A model generated the notes under the pieces. It saw nothing but the letters and a program-made list of their open reading frames with translations, was not told where the DNA came from and made no database searches. From the NCBI GenBank assembly GCA_026929865.2, contig CM049403.1:23678001-23742000 (forward strand): a stretch of DNA of 64,000 bases, in the 5' to 3' direction. The stretch is from Hyperoplus lanceolatus (Eukaryota; Chordata; Actinopteri; Uranoscopiformes; Ammodytidae). Shown in pieces: positions 10,201 through 20,700 of this stretch; the stretch's first letter is position 1, and each line of letters begins with the position of its first letter. Both the position numbers and the translations under genes were made by a program.

Positions 10201-12760
10201 GAGAACTAGAAAATGCATTTCCTGCTGAAAATGCGTGTGAATGCTGAAACAGCTTACACTAAACTGGATAGCTGAGTATGAAGATTTGAAAAAGGTCTAT
10301 AAAGGTTTATAAAGTTGTTGAAGTTTATCAAGGTCATCATTTTGTAAAATAAGTTTAAAAGGAGTTGAAATGTTGAATATATAGAGGTTTGAATAACATT
10401 TCTTGCTGAAGTTATGAAGAAGTTGAAAGACATGGATAAAAAATCTTAAAACTATGAAATAGTAATTGAATAGACTTGGAGCTAAACTACCTTGATGGCT
10501 TGAATGTATATGAATCAGCTAAAGGAGTATGAAGACAGGGCTGTACGCTTATTTTTTTAGGTGGTAGCACTGGTGCTAGCAAGCAAAAGAATTCAGTAGC
10601 ACAAAAATAAATTTGGTAGCACACAAAGTATGATCGAAAACTTGCATAACCTTAACCCTTGCATTTCGCTCTAATTACCTTTGATCATGTTATCTTGGTC
10701 TCATTTGAGATTCTCAATTAATATTATATCCTAATGTGTGCAGTAATAATTATGGAAAAATGAATAGGGGTGCACTGATTGCAATCTAGACAAAAGAATC
10801 TAACCTGCCAATTGCAATTTTTTGCTGATTCAGAATTATTATTATTATAATGTCCTTCTGTTAATTAAAACCAAACTTTAAAACATTAAACATAGCCTAT
10901 TAAATAAATAAGTATACATATTGGTACAATTTAGGATAAATTAAATAGGTTCTTGTGAATGTGTTGGGAGTAGCTTTTCAGTGGCTTATTTAAAACTTTG
11001 TTTGAATAGACTATAGGCTACTGTTGACTGCTCGCTGCAGCTGAAGGAGTTGCCTTTCAAGCTAGAAAAAAGCGCTAACTTTCTGTTCTTACCAACTTCA
11101 AAATAAAAGTCAACTCACGTTTGGCTAGTAACAGGCTTTTAATGTGAATGCGCACAGTAAATGTTCTGTTTGTACACGCGCTAACTTAACTGCGGTAATG
11201 TGCCGTCTCCTTCCGGTTATTACCGTTTGGTGAAGTTTTTATACCTAGAATCGCTGCACGAGCACACATCTTTCACCAGCCAAAGTGGAGGGTGGACTCA
11301 ATAACTTACTTGCCTACGTCTACATTTACCCCCATTTGGAGTGTTAATGTACAGCCCTCTAAGCAGTGTTGTGCATCTCTCCTCTGTGTTTCAAAGACAG
11401 CCTCTCCTCATTAGCAGCCTGTCGCACGAGTGCTAATGGACTTGTATTCATCATCGCACGTGATCAATTTCAGTTGCAAATGCGATCAAAACTGTCGCAC
11501 TGTACAGCCCTGGAAGATGTGGAAAATTAAGAAACAGTCTTAAGTATAAACAGTAGTGAATTGTTTAACTCTTATAGGAATGATGTTGAATATTTAAAAA
11601 TGTCTAGATAAAATTATAATTGAAAGACATGAAAAAAAATTATGTGTGAAATAGGCCTTCAAAGAGCAGAGTGTTTGCCCCATTTCAACTCTGCCTCTCC
11701 GAACTGTCTAATAAAGCGGAAAAAAGAAAAAAATAATCAAGAAAAAAATGTGAAATTGCCCTTTAATGGGCAGAGTGAGTCACCAAGGTGAGTGTATGTC
11801 TTATTGAGGGTCTGTGATCAGGCAGAAATCCCACCTTTTAGAGGCCTCAGAGAGGTAATTTCATCCGAAATTTCACCTCAAACCACTGTCTCTAACTGAC
11901 GGACCGTGAGTCTAACTGACAAAATTATTTTATTGTTAGAACCAGAAGAATCTGATTAAGACACAGTATGAAGATTGTGCCTGTAATGGGAAGAATATGA
12001 GAACCAGAGCATTTTAAATGTGTGGTACAGTCTGCCTTTCTCCAGAAATGTCATGTCTCAGTTATCGAGGCGGCAGTTGGTTGGACACCATTTAGCTTGG
12101 AAGCCCAGACCTCCCATTGTGTAGGTCCGATTGCTTCAGTAGTCACATCTATGCGACCGGCAGAATATGTCCTACATTTTGATGTAAAAATTATCCGCGT
12201 AGGGTTTAATTTGTGGGAGTGAGAGGCAGTTATGTGGAAGGTTTTGGTGTATTTTTACAACAGTTCTACACTGTAACAGTTGGTTCCCCCACTCTGCCTC
12301 TGAACATTCCGTCCCATCCGGATCCCATTATAAATTTAGAAAGAGGTTGAAAAAAGCATAAAACTAAAACTGTGTTTGTTCAAAGACAGTTGAAGATTTT
12401 AAAAAGTTGAATAAGAATTTAATAGCTGTAATTAATGTGAATTGTTTAACGTTTGAATGGAGTCTCTAGCTGAAAAAATGCGGGAGAAGATAGGTTTCAA
12501 AGCAGAGGAAGTTTTAGCGGTTTGGAATGCTGCTCCTACCCGCTTCAATGTTAAAATAATTTGTTAAAAAGCTGAATAAGTATGAAATTATGAATTTTTT
12601 TGAAAATGTTGAAGGTGACCAATAAAGTCCTTGAAGAGCTGAACATTTTGATATATGGAAGATGTTTGAAGGTTGAAGTATGTTGAAGATATTGAACGAC
12701 AAAGAAACGGCGGAATAATAATAATAAAGAAATAATTTGAAGGGTGTAGGACATTAAAGC
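10200..12760. repeat. Diffuse repeat region rich in TTGAA/GAAGTTGAA words
   Basis: Words such as GAAGTTGAAAGACATG, TGAAAAAAGC and TTGAAATGTTGAA recur at irregular spacing. The phrase ACTCTGCCTCT occurs at about 11690 and again near 12292, and a GCAGAGTGAG phrase near 11771. This looks like decayed nonautonomous DNA elements adjoining the TIR element at 12761; boundaries are not resolvable by eye. Confidence 0.5.
10536..11512. mobile_element. Nonautonomous hAT-like element, CAGGGCTGTAC termini
   Basis: Left terminus CAGGGCTGTACG at 10536 is matched by GTACAGCCCTG at 11502-11512. The length is 977 bp and there is no ORF of note. CAGGG ends and the size suit hAT-type nonautonomous elements. Flanking 8-mers share only GAAGA, so no exact target duplication can be claimed. 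Confidence 0.6.
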
Positions 12761-12894
12761 TGTGAATGCTTCCAGCATTCACACCAATAATAAAGATTTG
12801 GATAACAATAGTTTGTTTTCAGATGACGTCACACCATTCGAATTTTTCACGTGGAGGGCAGGAAGTGCTGAGCCAATGCAAGAGAGCGGCGACA

Positions 12895-14590
12895 ATGCCT
12901 ATGTTTTGCTCGGTGTACGGTTGTTCAAACCGTTCAAACAGAGAGAAAACCAAAGTTGTGAACCATAAAGGGGGTAATACAAGACATCTAACGAAGAAGC
13001 GCTGCCAGGCATGGATTAAAAACCTACACCTGAAGTCCCGTGGAGAGGAGTCTGTCAATTGCTCGTGTTTGCAGTGATCGCTTTGTGAAAGGTAAGTTAC
13101 ATAGCTTGCAAACCTTAGCTTTAACCGTCAAATAGACAGAACATGGGGGTGATATCACCATATGGATATCACAGGGAATAAAGCCATCTAGCTAGATCTG
13201 TTATATAAGATGTTAGTTAATAGCTACATGCTACAGAGTAGCAGATAATGTCTTCGATTTAGCATAAGCTATCTAACGTTAGCTTGACGCTTCATGTGTT
13301 ATCATCATCACCCACCCTGTTCTGTATGGTTTGTCTTCTTTTTATGCCGGAGATAGCTACAGGAGTTGTTTATAAAGTATCGATTACACGTAATATAATA
13401 CCGTTAGTACAAGCACGCTAGGCTAATGTTGCTGGTTAGCTAACCCTCTGCAATTTATTTGGGTGTTTTATCTGTAAGTCTCACTGTATGGATTTACAGG
13501 CTACTATTTTGATATGTGTTTCATTCAGGCTGCCCGAGTGCTGTCAATGATGTAGAGTCCTACAGTCAATCTTGGCTATGACAAAGGTAAACAACAAGTG
13601 ACTGAGGCACCTCTTAAAAGAGAGGAAAGAAGGCAGTCCAGTGAAGCTGAAGCTACCTGCACCAACATAGATGAGCTACCAGAACCAGAGCGCTTGAAAG
13701 GTACAATTTTAATGCCTATGTTGATATTGCTACAATAATTATTTTGACACTTTTGACTTCATTAGTGGTATTACACTTGTTTAAATTATTTCTCTCAACC
13801 TTATCCCCTTTGCCAAATATACTATGTAGATGCAGCTGCCTGCACCAATACAGCTGCATTGCTGGACCTTGGTGTGACGGGGGAACCCAGAACCTGAACA
13901 CTTGAAAGATAAATAAAATGTAAATGCCCATGTTGGCAATTCTAGATTAGGCATTTTAACGCATATTTACTTTATTTATTATTATACATTATTATTTGTT
14001 TATTTTGTTTAGAACTAACCTGTTATTAGTTCTATTTGGTGTTCTAAATTATCTCCAAGGTACTAAATGATGTACTGTTTATAGATTAAACAAATGTGTT
14101 TTGTTCAGACATGATTTTGACCAACTGCTGGATACAGTGGAAGTAGAACTGCAAACTCTAAAACTATATATATACTCAGTGGTGTGGTTGATAACTTGTC
14201 TTTATATGTTGTATGTGTATACGTATATATCTATTTTTTTTACATTGCATTCTTACATCATATAAATATGAAATGTAAATGTTAAACTGACAGAAGTAAA
14301 GTAAACTATCTCTTTTAACCTTATCCCCTTTGCCAAATATTCTATGTAAATGCAGAATGCAGACAGACCTGAGCATGGACGATCTTGACAAGATGGAAGA
14401 TGCTATGAACCAAGCATCAGCAGAGCTGAGCGACCTCAGAATTAAAGCACTGGACACAGTTTACCCAAGAGGCTTTTCAGAACAACCAAGACAAGACTAA
14501 GTTTTACACAGGACTGCCACATTTCTTAGTTTTGATGCAAGTGTTTCAACTATGTGAGCCATACATCACCTGTAGCCCTAAGAACATTTG
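12895..14590 (+). pseudogene. THAP-domain transposase remnant, catalytic domain deleted
   Basis: Exon 1 (12895-13091) begins MPMFCSVYGCSNRSNREK, a THAP zinc-finger start (C-x4-C), keeps RCQAWIKN, and ends VCSDRFVKG in a shifted frame before a GTAAGT donor, so one frameshift lies inside the finger. Exon 2 (13529-13700) follows a TTCATTCAG acceptor and reads LGYDKGKQQV. A later exon from about 14355 contains SDLRIKALDT and, in another frame, DKTKFYTGLPHFLVLMQVFQ, the block that precedes the DDE_Tnp_4 catalytic domain in THAP transposases. After about 14590 nothing matches a DDE domain. The intron end and exon start near 13797-13836 are repeated at 14320-14356. Known: THAP binds DNA specifically. 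Inferred: nonfunctional relic. Confidence 0.7.
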
Positions 14591-15124
14591 CTAATGTGCG
14601 TATTCATGTAGAAAGGGTCATAGGATAAGTGCAAAGAAAATATCAAATTCTGCAGAGCAGGGCAATGCCCATTGCAAACATGTCAGTAAAAGGAGGTCTT
14701 CAGCTAAAGTTGATTGATAAGATTGGTATAATTTGCTGTGCATTATCAAATCTTTATGACTGTTGTCCCACTGGAGTAAATATCTCCTAGGGCTGTCTTC
14801 CCCCTCATCCCTCAAAAGGGACAACCAGTTGACAACCACTGAACCATATCTAGTAAATCCTGTCAGCCAGCCACACACTTGCTCATCTGTTTTTCTATTG
14901 TATTTTTAAGTGTAAAACAGCCATGAATATCTAATGTAATAAACCTTTTTATATATACTTGTCCATTCATCTGTTCATTCTATTGTGTAAAGAAGCCATA
15001 CATATCTCTGATGTAATACCTTTGCATATAAACTTTCCCCCCCATAGATACAGTAATGGTGTGTGTTTGTGGAAGTGACAGAGGGGAAACAAGCCATGAG
15101 TATAAGGAAATGCATAATTTAATT

Positions 15125-16657
15125 TTAAATAAACTCCCAGTAAACAGGATGCACAGGTGTACTCTGCTCACGCACAATTCTCTCTACAAAGAGGTCGCAG
15201 TAGTCAATGTCGACGATGTGGAGCTGAGCCTGTACTTGATAGGAGTAGGCATGGCTCCTGTCCAGCGTCACAGTTTCCCCATTGTTGACGAGACAGAAGC
15301 CCTGGTTCCCAGCACACAGGCGTAGATTGGCCTCCTCGTAATAAATAAGCGTTTGCAGTTCAACATTTCTGACGGGAGGATCCCCAGGATCAGATGCCAA
15401 AATCCCTATACCTACCTACTCTACTGTAGCACAATACTGAACAAATAACTAACCTCTATTTATGATTTATTTATAAGATTTTCAATACGATATTCAAAAC
15501 AGACAGTGTATACACGTGCGGTGAAGAAATTACAAAGTAATAATATAAGATATTATTGTGAGGATGATATTTGTAGACATAAAATAAAACCACAACAAAT
15601 AACTTACTTTTATCTCACAGATCTCAGTTCCATAACGGGTGCATGTGACACATCCATCTGGTGAGGCTCCCATGTACAGCCATTTAGGATTCAGGGTTAG
15701 GGTTACAGGAGAAGCTCTGGTGGTGCAGACTTTGCAGTCCATACTGCTTTCTGGCAGTTGCCTCATATTTGCATCCATACCTGTAATGAATAAAAATAGG
15801 AATAGGAAAAAGAAAATTGTACAATAATAATTAGTAACTGATATACAAAATGGCAATCTTAAACATACCTCAAAGCCAGCCTTATCCAGTGTATGAGGCA
15901 TAATGCGCAAATTGTAGATTTTCACACCTGTGTTGTCCTTACCTAAACCTTTTCTTTGCCTAAGTAATACCCTGACAGGGCCATACACGTTGATTGGATT
16001 AGCTAGTAATTGATATAACATGCATATTATACCAATAATTATGTTGTTTTAGCTAAAGTGCTGTGTTAAACATGCCTTGGGTTGTGATATTTATGGTATT
16101 ACTTACAGCCATACAGTTACAGTGTGCTGTAACAACCTCTCCATCTGCTCTAGCTACAACCCAAGTTTTCAATGGTGTTTCTCCGGACCTCTGTCTCTAG
16201 TCAGGGCATGAATGGTAGTGCTAGCAAGCCTAGTAGTCGCTACTGACGTGAGTCCATGTTGCTAGCTAGCTAAACGGTGGATTCGGATTAACAGTAGCCT
16301 AATGTTATTTAAAAAAACAAAATAAAGAAACCACATTTACTCACCCGGACAGAAAGAAGTCGACATTTATTTAATGCCTCTTTGGTGCCGAGGTCATGGA
16401 CCCATCCACATACGAAGTAGTTGAAAGCCTCCAGACTCGTCTATGTTTCCATTTGCCGTGTAGTAGGAGGGCTGAAGGACGAGGCAGTTTGTGACGTCCA
16501 TGGGCTCAACGGCGGACAAATAAGATAAATCACGAGAAAAATTCCCCCTTTTCAATTGATATGGATCATAATCAATATGTGCTGCAATTTTGTCACGATA
16601 ATTGCTGCGGGCAGGTTTGTCTAAGTGTTTAACATACTCCGTGTCCTCCATCTCCAA
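15125..16657 (-). pseudogene. YqaJ-like nuclease accessory gene remnant of the DNA transposon
   Basis: Minus-strand exons can be traced. Exon 1 (16657 to 16345) reads MEDTEYVKHLDKPARSNYRD and FSRDLSYLSAVEPMDVTNCL; after a one-base frameshift it continues FNYFVCGWVHDLGTKEAL to a GTGAGT donor. Exon 2 (about 16197-16107) reads [20 protein letters not shown] before GTAAGT, a SWIM-like CxC. The next exon (about 15783-15613) contains GASPDGCVTC and GTEICEIK, the D...E-x-K core of YqaJ/lambda-exonuclease nucleases. The last (about 15400-15125) contains HAYSYQVQAQLHIVDIDYCD, also a family motif. The exonuclease core residues are present, but the frameshift and a missing SWIM second half argue against function. 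Confidence 0.7.
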
Positions 16658-17048
16658 TTGTTATGAGCGTAGAATTTTTACTTCCTGCGATCCACTTGAA
16701 ATTTGCGCATCATCCTGCGTCATCATTATGACGTATCTGAAAAAAACCTATAGTGTGAATGCTGGAAGCTCCAGCATTCACACTAATGAACTGGTGGCCT
16801 TTTGGGTATAAGATTTTCTCTTGCGTTTAGGTCTGCAGTGCATTCATGCATTCAAAGTAGCTGCAGGCCATGACTGGTGAAAACTGTGATCGGAGGAACT
16901 GCCTGCTTTGAAAGCACCTCGTATCTAGGGATGGTGAAAAATAAAAGCTTTTGCAATGAGGACCATCTGTTTTTTTTCAGGGATAATGACATTCAGGGTT
17001 TCCCGCAAGGTTATTGGAGGAGGGGAACACAGCAAATGAGAAGATGCT

Positions 17049-17768
17049 ATGGAGTACTGGGTTAGGCTAAATAAAACGGTGGATGTAGCTAACGAGTGCT
17101 TGAAAAGGCAGGGTCGTAGCATTGATGACCCGGGCCATGAGGTCAGCATGATGTTTATCAAACACTGCCCGGACCAGTCTCTTTACAGTGTTTTCAAGTT
17201 CAAGTCTGCTGACAAATGGTCGGCCTGTGAAATTCAAGATAGGCTCGATGAGCACATGCAGGATAAGAAATCAAGATCTGCAGCTGCAAGACCACTAAAG
17301 CCAAGTGTTGTAGAGCACAGACCTCATTCGTGCCACGTACCTATGCTTGAAGAGGCACCTCTCTTGAACACTGCTGCTCCACCGAGACAGCCTCCAGCCC
17401 CTTTGACCACTGCTGGTGTCGACAATGATTGCATGAAGAGTTTGGTAAACCTGTTGGACCGGCTGGTCACAGTGCATACCCAAGTGCCTTCCAACCCCGG
17501 CACGCAAGCTGCCATCCCACGCTCTTTCCAGAGAGTGTGCAGGGTCTGTGGGGCTCCTAATCATTCCACTTTGTCACACTGTAAGCAGGAGAACCTGTGT
17601 TTACAGTGCTTGTGTCCCGGTCACTGGAAGAGGGACTGTCCTCAACGGACGAACCAGCACCGCTTTCAGCACAATGGCCGTGCTGGTAACCACAACCAGC
17701 AGCCTAACCAGCGCCGCTCTCAGCCTGATGATAGCGCTGGTGGCCAGTCTCAGCAGTTAAACTGTTAA
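17049..17768 (+). CDS. gag: Gypsy gag (capsid C-terminal part and nucleocapsid)
   Basis: The product is 239 codons. Residues about 25-70 read EVSMMFIKHCPDQSLYSVFK, resembling the capsid C-terminal region of gypsy/PNMA-type Gag. Two zinc knuckles follow: CRVCGAPNHSTLSHC (CX2CX4HX5C, first knuckle imperfect) and CLQCLCPGHWKRDC (canonical CX2CX4HX4C). The C-terminus is Gln/Asn/Arg-rich. Role: assembles the particle and binds the RNA genome. An in-frame TGA at 17037 sits just before the first ATG, and no N-terminal Gag domain is recognisable upstream, so the gene is either short by nature or 5'-truncated. Its end overlaps pol in the -1 frame at the GTTAAAC site. Confidence 0.8.
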   Translation: MEYWVRLNKTVDVANECLKRQGRSIDDPGHEVSMMFIKHCPDQSLYSVFKFKSADKWSACEIQDRLDEHMQDKKSRSAAARPLKPSVVEHRPHSCHVPMLEEAPLLNTAAPPRQPPAPLTTAGVDNDCMKSLVNLLDRLVTVHTQVPSNPGTQAAIPRSFQRVCRVCGAPNHSTLSHCKQENLCLQCLCPGHWKRDCPQRTNQHRFQHNGRAGNHNQQPNQRRSQPDDSAGGQSQQLNC

Positions 17769-17797
17769 ACCCACACCTTGAGGGGCCCGGTGTGGGT
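17756..17797 (+). promoter_or_regulatory. Probable -1 ribosomal frameshift signal between gag and pol
   Basis: GTTAAAC at 17756-17762 is in the gag frame as G TTA AAC, the X XXY YYZ arrangement. A spacer of six or seven bases containing the gag stop follows. Then comes a nine-base-pair stem, ACCCACACC (17769-17777) with GGTGTGGGT (17789-17797), around an 11-base loop TTGAGGGGCCC. Slipping back one base leads into pol, which is open from 17735. GUUAAAC is a known slippery heptamer (used by an arterivirus). A purely ATG-initiated pol is the alternative, but none lies near its start. Confidence 0.75.
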
Positions 17798-20700
17798 AAC
17801 GTAAATGGAACCCCTTCTGAAACCTGTGACCTAGCTCAGTTATATGAAGAGAGCTGTGCCAATGCACCTAAGGGTACAAAAATAGCCATTCAAGCTACCC
17901 AGAGAATCAAAGCTTTTGGAGAGCTGTTCTATGCTCCAGTCCTCGTCAACCACAGTGTGCAGCTTAAAGGCATGTGGGACTCTGGCTCTATGGTATGTAG
18001 CATCAGTGAGGAAGCAGTAGAGAAGCTCAGATGTGCCGATGTTTTGCCAGAGAAGCAGTACCCCGAAGAGAACATTGTCTTGATTGGTTGTGGTGGTCTG
18101 AAGACCCAGCCTGAGGGCTTTTATGACTTGGAGATGCAGCTGTATGGTGTTCCATGTATTGTATCCACTTTGGTTGTGTCTGGCCAGCAGGATGATCTCA
18201 TATTGGGCTCGAATATCATCAAATATGTCACTCATGTCCTGAAAGGTGGTGACGAGTACTGGGATCTTGCATCTTTTCATGACCATCAATCTGACCCCGA
18301 GGTCGGTCACTTCTTGTCCATGTTCACAAATGTCGAGCGCTGGAAGGGGAGTGCAGTCCCTGAGAAGATAGGAACGGTTAAGCTCACCCAGGCTGTGACC
18401 CTCCTACCCAAGCATGAACACTTGGTTTGGGGCAGACTCCCTGCCAAGTCGCCTATGTCACCTGGCAGCACTGTTGTCGTGGAGCAGACCAACTCAAAAG
18501 CCATGCCACGAGGTGTCCTAGTGGGTCGTCTTGTCACACCTCTCTGGGGTGATAGATGGGTGCTAATGACTGTTGTGAACCCATCTGACAAAGCGATTAC
18601 ACTGAAGAGGAATTGCAAGTTGGCTGATGTGTTCCCGTGCATGGCAGTCGAGGATCTTGATGTTTTCCAGGGCTCACAGGCAGCTTCGGAGAAAGAGCAA
18701 CCCGACACCGAGAAACGACAGCATGATGCTTCTTCTGGTGCTAGTCTTTCATCCCAGTCCGGCAAAAGTCTGTCAGAGTTGGGTCTAAGCGACGTCGATG
18801 TAGCCTCATGTCAGGTTAGCGAAGCTTGTAGGTCCCAGCTCAAGCAACTGATAACTGACTATCAAGACATCTTCTCCAAGCACTCGCTTGACTGCGGTGA
18901 GGTCAAGGGTTACGCACACCGCATCCGTCTCACTGACGATTGCCCGTTTCGCCTACCATACAGGAGAGTCCCTCCAGCCCACTATCAGAAGTTGAGGCAG
19001 GCTCTCACTGATATGGAGGAAAAGGGAATCATCAGAAAGTCCACAAGCGAATATGCGTCTCCTTTGGTGATGGTGTGGAAAAAGGATGGTGGGTTGCGGG
19101 TTTGCAATGACTTCAGGTGGTTGAATGTCAGAACCATAAAGGATGCACATCCCCTGCCTCACCAGTCAGACTGTCTCGCTGCCCTTGGTGGCAACTGCTT
19201 CTTTAGCACGATGGACCTCACCTCTGGCTTCTTCAACATTCCGATGCATGAAGACGACAAGAAGTACACAGCTTTCACGACCCCTCTCGGGCTGCATGAA
19301 TACAACCGCATGCCACAAGGTCTGTGTAATAGCCCTGCTTCCTTCATGAGGGTGATGACTGGTATCTTTGGCGACATGAACTTCACAAAGCTTCTGTGTT
19401 ATCTCGATGACCTTCTTGTCTTTGCCCCAACGGAGGAAGAGGCTCTGTCCAGACTCGAAGCAGTGTTTCAGAGGTTGCGGGCGAACAACCTGAAACTGGC
19501 TCCTAAAAAGTGCCACCTTCTGCAGAAGCAAGTCCGGTTCCTTGGCCACATCATCAACGGTGGGGGTGTGTCCGTCGATCCAGCCAAGGTGGAAGTAATC
19601 AACAGCATGCAGGTACAAGACCTCATGGATGCAGATGGATGCACGCCTTCTGTTCGAAGACTCAGATCATTCCTCGGCATGGTGTTCTACTATCAACACT
19701 TTATCCCCAATCTGTCTTCCACTGCAAAGCCGCTGTTCGCACTTACAGCTGGTCAGAAGAGGCGAGGGAAGTCAGCTAAGGGTAGAAAGCCCCAATCGGC
19801 CTACCGTAAGCTCACTGCTGCGGATTGGACAGAGGAATGTGTGAGCGCTTTTGAGCACATGAAGGCCAGGCTGTTGGACTGCGTCATGCTGGCTCATCCG
19901 GACTTCGATGAACCATTTATCTTGTCAACAGATGCGTCTTTGGATGGACTTGGTGCGGTGCTCTCCCAAGTGCCCCGAGGAGAATCCAAGGCCAGACCGA
20001 TTGCTTTTGCGAGCAAGACCCTCAGCGCATCACAGCGGAAATATCCAGCTGACAGGCTGGAGTTCATGGCCCTGAAATGGAGTGTGTGTGAAAAGTTCAG
20101 TCACTGGCTGAAGGGTCATAGCTTCACCATTTGGACGGATAATAATCCGCTTACTTACCTACTGACGAAGCCGAAGCTGGACGCATGTGAGATCCGCTGG
20201 GTGTCTAAGCTGGTGTCGTACACCTTTGATCTCAAACACTTACCTGGGAAGAAAAATGTGGTGGCAGATGCCTTGAGTCGCGATCCCTTTGCGAGAACCG
20301 TTGGCCAGAGGCTGCTTAAGGAGCCATATTCCACTCTGACTCAGGAAGCCGATGAGGTGGAAGAGGATTCTGTGCAGGATGTTTTCAGGCTCAGCTGCCA
20401 GTCTCAAACCCTCAGACTGGAAAACCATCCACTACCCAGGACGGGGTATGACACAGCCGAGATCAGAGCTCTCTGTCAGGCCCACAGTGCCTGGCATGAC
20501 ACAGCAGAGTCCAGGGCACTCTTCTTAACACAAAAAGTCCAACAACTCTCAAGTGGTCAAGATGCACTGCCCATGTTCTCTACCCAGGAGCTACAGCTGG
20601 CTCAAGAACAAGATCCAGTTATCTCCAAGGTGTTGCCCTTTGTTTCTGCCAGGAGTCGACCGTCTAGGCGAGAAAGGCATGGTGCTGACTCAAAAGTCCT

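Larger units (their letters stand above)
12761..16783. mobile_element. Decayed two-gene DNA transposon (THAP transposase plus YqaJ nuclease), ISL2EU-like
   Basis: The ends are inverted repeats: TGTGAATGCTTCCAGCATTC at 12761 and, inverted, GTGTGAATGCTGG with CCAGCATTCACAC at 16753-16783. Each end is itself a hairpin. Inside, a THAP-type transposase remnant starts close to the left end on the plus strand, and a YqaJ/lambda-exonuclease-like gene starts close to the right end on the minus strand, so the two converge. That pairing is what I recall for ISL2EU (IS4EU) elements. The catalytic DDE region is gone and both genes carry frameshifts, so the copy is dead. The exact terminal base and TSD are unresolved. 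Confidence 0.75.

Noticed and set aside
16877..17065. 62-codon ORF just before gag as the missing Gag N-terminus
   Set aside because: It is in a different frame from gag and shows no Gag motif.
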